Assembly (NCBI GenBank): GCA_028679325.1
Contig: JAJRBS010000206.1
Span: 1-12,797 of the forward strand
Source: Methanoregulaceae archaeon
Lineage (GTDB): Archaea > Halobacteriota > Methanomicrobia > Methanomicrobiales > Methanospirillaceae
Reading direction: 5' to 3'
DNA length: 12,797 nucleotides
This document shows, piece by piece, positions 1 to 5,887 of this stretch. Made by a program: the position numbers and the translations under genes. Numbering within the stretch: the stretch's first letter is position 1; the number at the start of each line of letters is the position of its first letter. The notes beneath the pieces were generated by a model. That model was not told where the DNA came from. It saw nothing but the letters and a program-made list of their open reading frames with translations, and did not search any database.

Positions 1-110
1 ACATCATACCCCTGCAGTACCCCCCGAAGTTCCCTGCCGCCCTTGAGGGAGACGATTACTGGCTGCCGGTTCAGCACCTGATCCAAAATATCCAACGGCC
101 GCTTCGTCAT
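1..110 (-). CDS. Sm-like (LSm/SmAP) RNA-binding protein, N-terminal part, cut by window edge
   Basis: This is the first 36 codons of a minus-strand gene that runs off the left edge. The translation begins MTKRPLDILDQVLN, continues with PVIVSLKGGRELRGVLQGYDV, and matches the N-terminal helix plus Sm1 motif of archaeal Sm-like proteins (hydrophobic strand, K-G-G/R-x-x-x-G turn, then a G-Y/F-D strand). Archaeal Sm proteins form heptameric rings that bind U-rich RNA and act in RNA metabolism. The start is ATG at 110. A GGGGAT stretch a few bases upstream could be a weak ribosome-binding site, and an AT-rich ACATATATTA element lies about 35 nt upstream. The gene diverges from the PUA-protein gene. 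The fold assignment rests on only one third of the protein, but the motif is distinctive. Confidence 0.82.
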   Translation of the reverse strand, partial: MTKRPLDILDQVLNRQPVIVSLKGGRELRGVLQGYD

Positions 111-140
111 AAGTTATCCCCGTTTTCCATCACTGTGGAG

Positions 141-150
141 TAATATATGT
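141..150 (-). promoter_or_regulatory. TATA box of the Sm-like protein gene
   Basis: Read on the minus strand the element is ACATATATTA, a good archaeal TATA box. Its centre is about 35 nt from the ATG at 110, predicting a very short leader of roughly 8 nt. It is nearly symmetric, so it could also drive plus-strand transcription toward the PUA gene. Confidence 0.5.
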
Positions 151-201
151 GCGCGGGAGTGATACTTAAAGCCTTGCGAGCCACCTTCTGCCACCCGGAT
201 C

Positions 202-245
202 GAGTGGTAAGCATTCATCCCTGCGTGTATGCAGGTATGCCACTC
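202..245 (+). promoter_or_regulatory. Bulged hairpin in the leader of the PUA-protein gene
   Basis: Three helices stack in order: GAGTG (202-206) with CACTC (241-245), GCAT (211-214) with ATGC (237-240), and CCTGC (220-224) with GCAGG (231-235). They are separated by left-side bulges and closed by a 6-nt loop (225-230). The element lies between the divergent promoters and the start codon at 291, so it is probably part of the 5' leader. It resembles a guide or regulatory RNA hairpin, but no ACA box follows and no C/D boxes were found. The pairing is visible in the sequence; the function is unknown. Confidence 0.4.
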
Positions 246-268
246 TGGCTGAAATGCTTTTTCATCAT

Positions 269-307
269 CCGGTTATCACTAAGATTGAGCATGGTGAAGA
301 TAACCGG
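269..307 (+). promoter_or_regulatory. Perfect 9-bp stem enclosing the PUA-gene start codon
   Basis: CCGGTTATC (269-277) pairs perfectly with GATAACCGG (299-307). The 21-nt loop contains the ATG at 291-293. The right arm lies inside codons 3-6 of the gene. A start codon presented in the loop of a stable stem suggests translational control or protection; this is inference. Confidence 0.45.
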
Positions 308-788
308 TAAAAAAAGGCACAGCATCAGGAAATCCCAGATTGAAGACCTGTTCTCATCCCTGGAGAGAGAGATAGGGGAGTCGGCGTCCCTCTTCCGGGG
401 TGCCAGCGTTGAATTGCTGGAAACGAGTTCCGGTGAAATCCTCTACCTGATTGACAGGAAACCGCAACTCATGCAGGGAGACGGATTTGTATTCCCGACA
501 CTGAAAGGACTTCTCGAACACCCCTTTCCGGAACGCAGAGTGGTCGTGGATGCCGGGGCTGTCTCCTTTGTCATAAATGGGGCGGATGTCATGAGGCCCG
601 GCATCATTTCGCTGTCCGAGGATATAGTTGCCGGCCGGCCGGTTCAGGTCGTGGAAGAGAGACACAAAAAACCCCTTGCGCTTGGAATGGCCTTGTTTGA
701 TTCGAGAGAGATGCGGGAGAGAAAACAGGGGAAGGTCATTAAGACTTTTCACTATGTCGGGGATGACCTGTGGAACCTGGAGTTTTGA
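291..788 (+). CDS. PUA-domain RNA-binding protein, archaeal Tma20/MCT-1-like
   Basis: The 165-aa protein has a short basic N-terminus with K-K-R-H near residues 7-10, a pre-PUA domain at about 1-80 and a PUA domain at about 83-160. The PUA part follows the MCT-1/Tma20 pattern closely: VVDAGAVSFVINGADVMRPG, an A-L-G-M strand, then a G-K-x-I...H-Y-V-G-D-D-L-W ending. Relatives (COG2016) are ribosome-associated proteins; eukaryotic MCT-1 helps ribosomes recycle or re-initiate at start codons, so a translation role is likely. I chose ATG 291 because homologues begin just before the KKRH segment. The open frame extends upstream to 147, but that part contains no recognisable domain and overlaps the structured leader. 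No strong Shine-Dalgarno is visible. An oligo-T terminator follows at 826-845. Confidence 0.85.
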   Translation: MVKITGKKRHSIRKSQIEDLFSSLEREIGESASLFRGASVELLETSSGEILYLIDRKPQLMQGDGFVFPTLKGLLEHPFPERRVVVDAGAVSFVINGADVMRPGIISLSEDIVAGRPVQVVEERHKKPLALGMALFDSREMRERKQGKVIKTFHYVGDDLWNLEF

Positions 789-825
789 AAAATACACCGG
801 GAGATTCAGGGAGTGAGATGCTTCC

Positions 826-845
826 GGCCCAATGCGGCCTTTTTT
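826..845 (+). terminator. Hairpin plus oligo-T terminator after the PUA-protein gene
   Basis: GGCC (826-829) can pair with GGCC (836-839) across a 6-nt loop, followed at once by six T residues (840-845). Oligo-T runs are the main termination signal in Euryarchaeota. It separates the PUA gene from the sepF promoter. Confidence 0.55.
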
Positions 846-846
846 C

Positions 847-861
847 TAATAGATACTATTA
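847..861 (+). promoter_or_regulatory. Palindrome overlapping the sepF promoter (candidate operator)
   Basis: TAATAG-ATA-CTATTA is a perfect inverted repeat with a 3-nt spacer. Its right end overlaps the first bases of the TATA box at 859-866, the position where a bound regulator would block TBP/TFB. The symmetry is seen directly; operator function is inferred. Confidence 0.35.
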
Positions 862-866
862 AATAA
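859..866 (+). promoter_or_regulatory. TATA box of sepF-zpr1
   Basis: TTAAATAA is centred about 26 nt upstream of the sepF ATG at 888, and no Shine-Dalgarno lies in between. That spacing puts the transcription start at or next to the start codon, so the mRNA is probably leaderless. Confidence 0.55.
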
Positions 867-887
867 AGAATAATCGACATTTTTGCT

Positions 888-1259
888 ATGGTTAAATTTC
901 TTGATTCGCTCCTTGGCAAATCAACACCCTCAACCGAAGACGATTATATGGATCTCGACCTCGAGTCCTTTGAAGAGGCTGAGGCCGGCGCTCCGGCGAT
1001 GTTTGTTAAGATTGCCGCTATCGGCGACATCAAGGAGAGCCCGAAGATCAAAGACGAGATCTATAACGGAAATATCGTCATCGCCGATATCTCCCGCCTG
1101 AAGATGGACAAAGTGATGTACGAACGGGTTCTCAAGGACTTAAAAGAAGTCGCAAAAGATGTTAATGGTGATATCATCGGTCTTGGGGACCAGCGTTACG
1201 TGGTCATAACTCCCAACTCGGTCAAGATCTCCCGCGAGAAGATCGGTGGTGTCGAATAG
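888..1259 (+). CDS. sepF: Archaeal SepF, FtsZ membrane anchor for cell division
   Basis: The 123-aa protein has three parts. Residues 1-10 (MVKFLDSLLG) form a short amphipathic helix of the kind that binds membrane. An acidic linker covers about 11-36. A SepF (DUF552) domain covers about 38-123, with the late motif GLGDQRYVVITP near residues 98-109. Archaeal SepF anchors FtsZ to the inner face of the membrane at the division site. The length fits the family. The start is fixed by the helix and by a TATA box at 859-866 at leaderless spacing. The stop codon TAG abuts the GTG start of the zpr1-like gene, so the two are almost certainly one operon. The family call is firm; the cellular role comes from work on other archaea. 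Confidence 0.9.
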   Translation: MVKFLDSLLGKSTPSTEDDYMDLDLESFEEAEAGAPAMFVKIAAIGDIKESPKIKDEIYNGNIVIADISRLKMDKVMYERVLKDLKEVAKDVNGDIIGLGDQRYVVITPNSVKISREKIGGVE

Positions 1260-1817
1260 GTGCGCACCGTTGTACCGGGCCCCTGCCCGGTCTGCGCAAC
1301 TGAGATACAATACCTGTACCAGACTGAAGACATTCCCTATTTTTCAGAGCTACTCATCATTTCAGCCCGGTGCCCTTCCTGCGGTTACCGCCTGGCTGAC
1401 ACCGGGCTTTTGAAAAACGCAGAGCCCAGCCGATGGGAGGTTTTCATCACTTCCCCTGATGACCTGATGATACGGGTGATTCGTAGCATGAACGGGATCA
1501 TCAGGATACCGGAGCTCGGAGTCAGGATCGATCCCGGGCCGGCCTGTGAGGGGTTCGTGTCGAACGTCGAGGGGGTGCTGAACCGGGTTTTGAGTGTCGT
1601 GGAAAACCTGGAACGCTGGGCCGAGAGCGAGGAGGAGAGGGACAGGGCACAAGGTATTCTGATCCAGATCGCCCAGATAAGGGAAGGTAAGCTACCGGCA
1701 ACTCTCATCATCGACGATTTTACCGGCAACAGCGCAATTATCTCGGACAAGGCCCGGGTCTGCGGAATAGAGGGAATTGATGAGGAGGGAGAAGAGGAAG
1801 AGGGTTTAGGGGATTAG
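1260..1817 (+). CDS. zpr1: ZPR1-type zinc-finger protein, archaeal single-domain form
   Basis: This 185-aa protein starts at GTG 1260, directly after the sepF stop. A GGTGGTGT stretch at 1245-1252 is a credible ribosome-binding site inside sepF, implying translational coupling. The zinc finger is C9-x2-C12 ... C38-x2-C41 (CPVC and CPSC) with the family signature T-E-D-I-P-Y-F-S-E between the pairs. The beta-rich ZPR1 domain follows to about residue 115, then a helical region and a strongly acidic tail (DEEGEEEEG). Eukaryotic ZPR1 has two such modules and acts as a chaperone for translation factor eEF1A; archaeal forms have one module and an unproven role. Its 3' end lies 1 nt from the convergent purM gene. 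Pairing with SepF is worth noting but does not itself prove a division role. Confidence 0.85.
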   Translation: MRTVVPGPCPVCATEIQYLYQTEDIPYFSELLIISARCPSCGYRLADTGLLKNAEPSRWEVFITSPDDLMIRVIRSMNGIIRIPELGVRIDPGPACEGFVSNVEGVLNRVLSVVENLERWAESEEERDRAQGILIQIAQIREGKLPATLIIDDFTGNSAIISDKARVCGIEGIDEEGEEEEGLGD

Positions 1818-1818
1818 A

Positions 1819-2814
1819 TCAGGAGATCGCCATTCCCTCGAGCATAATTCCCGGCTCTTCTGTGATCTGTCCAACGACACGTGCATCGGGAAAAATCTTA
1901 GTGATGGCTGATATGCTTGTTTTGGGGCCAACAAAGGCATAGCCCATCCCCATGTTAAAGGTGCGGAACAGCTCGTCCCGGTCGATATCTCCGGCCCCGC
2001 TAATCCACGCAAAGATCTCCGGCACGGGGAGGGGGGTTTCAAATGAAAACCCGTATCGGGACAGGCGCGTGAAATTGAGGAGTCCTCCCCCGGTGATATG
2101 ACACATACCATGGATCTCTGTTCTCCGGCAGACCTCCAGGGCTCCGGCATAGATGCGGGTTGGTGTGAGGAGTTCTTCTCCGAGAGTCCGGCCGTTCGAA
2201 AGCCTCTTGTTCCACGCATTCTGCATATCGACCACCTTGCGGCCAAGGGTGAGACCGTTGCTATGGATTCCTGAGGAAGGAACGCCGATGATATGGTCAC
2301 CAGGTCGTATCTTCTCTCCGGTCACGATGCGATCCTTTTCCTGTAGCCCCATACAGGTCCCGGCCAGATCAAGTCCCATGACCAGACCCTTGAGGGTCGC
2401 CGTCTCCCCACCGACGATATCTATATTCGCCTGACGGGCACCTTCGTTGAGGCCACGGCCTATCTGGGCCATCTTCTCGATTGATATAGAGTCAGCGGCA
2501 ATGTAGTCCACGAATGCAACCGGCTCCACGTTCATAACATAAAGGTCGTTGACATTCATAGCGATGCAATCGATTCCCACAGTGGACCAGTCAGACAGCC
2601 TGTCCGCCACGAGCATCTTTGTCCCCACGCCGTCAACCGTTAAGGCGAGGACATGATTGCCCCAGCCTATTAAACCCGCAAAGTGACCAACATCCCCGGT
2701 CATGCCCACCGCACCTTTCCTACGGTAGGTGAGCGCCTTGACGAGGGCAGAAATACCCTCCGCCTCCGTCACTATATCAACTCCGGAGGACCGGTACGAT
2801 AACGGTTCAGGCAT
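1819..2814 (-). CDS. purM: Phosphoribosylformylglycinamidine cyclo-ligase (AIR synthase)
   Basis: The enzyme closes the imidazole ring in purine synthesis: FGAM + ATP gives AIR + ADP + phosphate. The 331-aa product carries family motifs in order: GVDI near residue 11, TVDGVGTK at 59-66, GIDCIAMNVNDL at 80-91, VEPVAFVDY at 96-104, IVGGETA at 133-139, GVPSSGIHSNGL at 177-188, and H-I-T-G-G-G-L near the C-terminal third. I chose the ATG at 2814, not the upstream one at 2841, because it sits 3 nt after GGGAGG and the translation then starts MPEPLSYRSSGVDI as in homologues. This start overlaps the end of the aspartate kinase gene by 8 nt, so the two are co-transcribed. The gene is convergent with zpr1. 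Confidence 0.93.
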   Translation of the reverse strand: MPEPLSYRSSGVDIVTEAEGISALVKALTYRRKGAVGMTGDVGHFAGLIGWGNHVLALTVDGVGTKMLVADRLSDWSTVGIDCIAMNVNDLYVMNVEPVAFVDYIAADSISIEKMAQIGRGLNEGARQANIDIVGGETATLKGLVMGLDLAGTCMGLQEKDRIVTGEKIRPGDHIIGVPSSGIHSNGLTLGRKVVDMQNAWNKRLSNGRTLGEELLTPTRIYAGALEVCRRTEIHGMCHITGGGLLNFTRLSRYGFSFETPLPVPEIFAWISGAGDIDRDELFRTFNMGMGYAFVGPKTSISAITKIFPDARVVGQITEEPGIMLEGMAIS

Positions 2815-4207
2815 CGTCCTCCCGGGAAAGATTGAATTCATCGTGAAGGATCCGGACCGCCCTCGGGCCGTCTTCCTCCCTGACGACGAATGAGATGTTG
2901 GCCTCAGATGATCCCTGTGAGATCATCATGACATTCACTTCGCCGTTCCCCAGGGCAGTAAAGATACGACCTCCCGTTCCTTTGGCCCCGGCCATTCCGG
3001 ATCCAACCACTGCCACAGCTGCGACATCGCGATTGGCGGTTACTTCCCGGACGAGGCCCTGGTGGGTCAGGGGTGTCAGGGCGTCAAGGGCAACGGAACC
3101 CTGGCTCTCATCCACGATCAGGGATATGTTTGCCTCAGAAGAGCCCTGGGATATCATCATCACGTTGACATCCCTGTCCGCAAGGGCAGAGAATATGGCC
3201 TTTGCAACTCCCGGCCGACCGATCATCTGGGCACCGCAGATATTGACCAGGGTTACCTTGCTGATATAGGTCAGGGCCTTCACGACCCTCCTGTCCCATT
3301 TCTCATGGCGAACGATGCATGTCCCGGGATGTGAGGGATTGAAGGTGTTCTTGACCCGCACAAGGATGTTCTTCTTCATGGCCGGTTCTATGGATCTGGG
3401 ATGCATCACCTTGGCCCCGAAATAGGAGAGCTCCATGACTTCGAGGTAGGAGATACTCGGGATTACCCGTGCGTCATTGATGACCCGTGGGTCCGAGGTC
3501 ATGATGCCGTCAACGTCCGTCCAGATCAGGATTTCATCGGCATCGATTCCGGCACCGATGATCGCAGCTGAATAATCAGATCCACTCCTCCCCAGAGTCG
3601 TGACGATCCCCCGCTCCGTGCAACCCATGAAACCCATGATGACCGGGACCATATCATTGAGAAGGGGCTGTATACGACTCCTGATCCTTCCCTCACTTTC
3701 GGGGAGGGACATTGCTTCGCTATGCTGGGGGGTGGTCAGAATCCCTGCTTCGCACCCATCCATGACCATGGAAGGAATACCCCGCTGGCGGATAGCGCTG
3801 CAGACGACCGGTGCATTCAGCCGTTCGCCATAGGTGATGATGTAATCAAGGGACCGGGGGGTAAGCTCCCTGAGATTGTGGACCGCATTCAGGATATTTT
3901 CCAGATCGCACAATCGCTCTTCGAGAATGCTTTCCGTATCATCTGCCTGCTCCCCCCCGAGATCGGCCAGAACCTTCTGGTGCCTCTGACGAAGGGACTG
4001 GATGAAGGGTTCGATGGTTGCAGCGCTGCGACTGTTGGCGATCTCGGTGGCGATCGCGATCAACTGGTCGGTAACACCTCTCTGGGCTGAGACAACCACG
4101 GCGATCTCATTCCCAACCCTGCGCTGTTCTTCTATGATGTCAACAACCCTGCTGACGCTTTCGGCATCAGCCACTGAAGTGCCGCCAAATTTCATCAGAA
4201 ATCTCAT
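2807..4207 (-). CDS. lysC: Aspartate kinase, monofunctional, with two ACT domains
   Basis: The 466-aa enzyme phosphorylates aspartate, the first step toward lysine, threonine, methionine and isoleucine. Kinase motifs are KFGGTSV (residues 6-12), TYGERLNA at 125-132, GRSGSDYSA at 206-214 and TDVDGIMTSDPR at 230-241. Two regulatory ACT domains follow at about 315-380 and 395-460. Both contain the identical 16-residue segment VNVMMISQGSSEANIS (347-362 and 424-439). Paired ACT domains normally bind lysine or threonine for feedback inhibition; which one applies here cannot be told. The start could also be the internal ATG at 4195, which gives MKFGGTSV. I keep 4207 because it lies nearer the AT-rich promoter element at 4234-4243. 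The gene is followed by overlapping purM and is divergent from tfrA. Confidence 0.92.
   Translation of the reverse strand: MRFLMKFGGTSVADAESVSRVVDIIEEQRRVGNEIAVVVSAQRGVTDQLIAIATEIANSRSAATIEPFIQSLRQRHQKVLADLGGEQADDTESILEERLCDLENILNAVHNLRELTPRSLDYIITYGERLNAPVVCSAIRQRGIPSMVMDGCEAGILTTPQHSEAMSLPESEGRIRSRIQPLLNDMVPVIMGFMGCTERGIVTTLGRSGSDYSAAIIGAGIDADEILIWTDVDGIMTSDPRVINDARVIPSISYLEVMELSYFGAKVMHPRSIEPAMKKNILVRVKNTFNPSHPGTCIVRHEKWDRRVVKALTYISKVTLVNICGAQMIGRPGVAKAIFSALADRDVNVMMISQGSSEANISLIVDESQGSVALDALTPLTHQGLVREVTANRDVAAVAVVGSGMAGAKGTGGRIFTALGNGEVNVMMISQGSSEANISFVVREEDGPRAVRILHDEFNLSREDDA
2818..2823 (-). promoter_or_regulatory. Ribosome-binding site deciding the purM start
   Basis: Minus-strand GGGAGG lies 3 nt before the ATG at 2814 and inside the last codons of aspartate kinase. 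It supports 2814 as the true start and suggests coupling to the upstream gene. Confidence 0.6.
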
Positions 4208-4233
4208 TCGGGCTCACACAGTCCTTTGCATCT

Positions 4234-4243
4234 CTTTATGTTA
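4234..4243. promoter_or_regulatory. Shared TATA-like element between aspartate kinase and tfrA
   Basis: CTTTATGTTA on the plus strand (TAACATAAAG on the minus) is the only AT-rich core in the divergent gap. It is centred about 30 nt from the tfrA ATG at 4268 and about 31 nt from the aspartate kinase ATG at 4207. It could therefore serve both directions. It is an imperfect TATA match. Confidence 0.4.
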
Positions 4244-4267
4244 CTCTGTGACGCAGCTCATAATAAG

Positions 4268-5887
4268 ATGCATTCCGATGAGGAGCGAGAGGCGCACGTC
4301 CTCGTTATCGGGAGTGGTGGGGCCGGCGTCCGTGCGGCGATTGAGGCTTCCACCTACGGCGAGACTATTCTTGTTTCAAAGACCCTTGCAGGAAAAGGGG
4401 GGTGCACCACCATGGCCGAAGGAGGTTACAATGCTGTTCTCCGGGAACAGGACAGCTGCGATATCCACTTCGAAGACACCATGAACGGAGGGGCCCTGCT
4501 GAATGATCCCGCCCTGGTCCGGATCCTTGTTGATGAGGCGCCCCGAAGGATGGAAGATCTTCTCCGCTGGGGGGCGGTCTTCGACGTGACGGACTGCTGC
4601 GAGGTAGCCCAGCGACCTTTCGGAGGGCAGAGGTTCGCAAGAACGTGCTACGCCGGTGACAGGACCGGTCACGAGATGATCTCAACGCTGATTGACCGTC
4701 TTCACTCTACCGAGGTTTGGGTAGAGAACGAGATCACCATCATATCGCTCCTGAAAGACGGGGACAGGGTCAACGGGGCGGCAGGACTTGACCGGCAAGG
4801 GAATCTTCGGGTCATTCTTGCAGACAGTGTCGTGCTCGCTACGGGCGGGGGTACGAAGATCTATGACATCTCCACCAACTCTTCAAGCGGGACGGGCGAC
4901 GGGTATGCACTTGGCTTCCGGGCAGGAGCAGAGCTTATCGACATGGAGCAGATCCAGTTTCACCCAACCGGAGCTGTTTACCCCTATGATGCCAGGGGGA
5001 GACTGGTGACGGAGGCGGTGCGCGGTGAAGGGGGACTCCTGCTGAACATCAACCACGAGCGGTTCATGGATCGATATGATCCTCAGAGGAAGGAGTTGTC
5101 AACCCGGGACGTGGTTGCCAGGGCGATTGCAACCGAGATCATGGAGGGTCGTGGCACCGTGAACGGCGGGGTCTACCTTGACGTGACCCATCTCCCGAGA
5201 TCTCAGATTGAGACGAAACTCCCGATCATGCTTGAGCAGTTCCTCAAATTCGGCGTCGACATCAGGGATGAACCCATGGAAGTGGCTCCGACAGCCCACC
5301 ACATCATGGGAGGTCTGCGTATCACCCCACAGGGAGAGACAACGGTACCTGGCTTATTTGCCTGCGGGGAGGTTGCGGGGGGGGTCCATGGCGCAAACAG
5401 GCTCGGCGGGAATGCTCTCGCCGATACCCAGGTCTTTGGCAGGCGTGCCGGAGATGCGGCCGGAAGAGCACCGAGCCTGGAGAAAATCGCAGATACCATG
5501 GGAATTGACGCCATCCAAAGCAGGCTCCGGACTTTCGATCAGGGGGATGTGCAGCCATCGACGGTCATCCGGTCCCTCCAGGTGGCTATGTGGGAGGGGG
5601 CAGGAATCTTCCGGAACGCCAAAGATCTTGAAAAGACTCTTGGCATCATCGACCATCTCTCAACACTGAAGATGAAGGCACCGGCTCGGGAGAATCTTGC
5701 AGGGTGTTGCATCGCCGGAAACATGCTCACCACGGCCAGACTGGTCGTGAAGGGGGCGTTGCTCCGAAAGGAGTCCCGGGGTGCACACGTTCGCCGGGAC
5801 ATCAGCCAGGCCTGGGATAACCGGACCTCGCCGTATAGTCATACCTATCAGTCCCTTGAGCGGGAGGGAATCGAGGTGCGACCATGA
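4268..5887 (+). CDS. tfrA: Thiol:fumarate reductase (CoM/CoB), flavoprotein subunit A
   Basis: TfrA is the FAD subunit that reduces fumarate to succinate with electrons from CoM-SH and CoB-SH, giving the heterodisulfide, in the cytoplasm. The 539-aa product belongs to the succinate dehydrogenase/fumarate reductase flavoprotein family. It shows VIGSGGAG (13-20, FAD Rossmann loop), GGCTTMAEGG (44-53), HPTG (232-235), TEAVRGEGG (248-256), an Arg in S-T-R-D-V-V-A-R-A (proton-shuttle position, about 280), TAHHIMGG (342-349) and HGANRLGG (374-381). At the site of the covalent FAD-histidine of bacterial enzymes there is Cys46, so the FAD is probably non-covalent. In-frame TTG (4226) and ATG (4238) starts exist upstream, but 4268 leaves the usual short lead before the Rossmann strand. 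The gene overlaps tfrB by 4 nt, which distinguishes it from plain SdhA or L-aspartate oxidase. Confidence 0.9.
   Translation: MHSDEEREAHVLVIGSGGAGVRAAIEASTYGETILVSKTLAGKGGCTTMAEGGYNAVLREQDSCDIHFEDTMNGGALLNDPALVRILVDEAPRRMEDLLRWGAVFDVTDCCEVAQRPFGGQRFARTCYAGDRTGHEMISTLIDRLHSTEVWVENEITIISLLKDGDRVNGAAGLDRQGNLRVILADSVVLATGGGTKIYDISTNSSSGTGDGYALGFRAGAELIDMEQIQFHPTGAVYPYDARGRLVTEAVRGEGGLLLNINHERFMDRYDPQRKELSTRDVVARAIATEIMEGRGTVNGGVYLDVTHLPRSQIETKLPIMLEQFLKFGVDIRDEPMEVAPTAHHIMGGLRITPQGETTVPGLFACGEVAGGVHGANRLGGNALADTQVFGRRAGDAAGRAPSLEKIADTMGIDAIQSRLRTFDQGDVQPSTVIRSLQVAMWEGAGIFRNAKDLEKTLGIIDHLSTLKMKAPARENLAGCCIAGNMLTTARLVVKGALLRKESRGAHVRRDISQAWDNRTSPYSHTYQSLEREGIEVRP
5873..5878 (+). promoter_or_regulatory. 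Ribosome-binding site of tfrB
   Basis: GAGGTG matches the archaeal anti-Shine-Dalgarno core and lies 5 nt before the tfrB ATG at 5884, inside the last codons of tfrA. With the ATGA stop-start overlap it points to coupled translation. Confidence 0.65.

Noticed and set aside
202..245. H/ACA or C/D guide RNA at the leader hairpin
   Set aside because: No ACA trinucleotide follows at the expected place and no paired C and D boxes were found; kept only as an unassigned hairpin.
147..290. N-terminal extension of the PUA protein (48 extra codons from ATG 147)
   Set aside because: It carries no recognisable domain, precedes the normal start of homologues and overlaps leader hairpins and promoter elements.
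4214..4251. TCACA ... TGTGA inverted repeat around the aspartate kinase-tfrA promoter
   Set aside because: Only 5 bp per arm across a long gap; too weak to separate from chance.
4226..4267. Upstream TTG and ATG starts for tfrA
   Set aside because: They would add 10-14 residues before the usual short lead of the FAD domain and overlap the likely promoter element.
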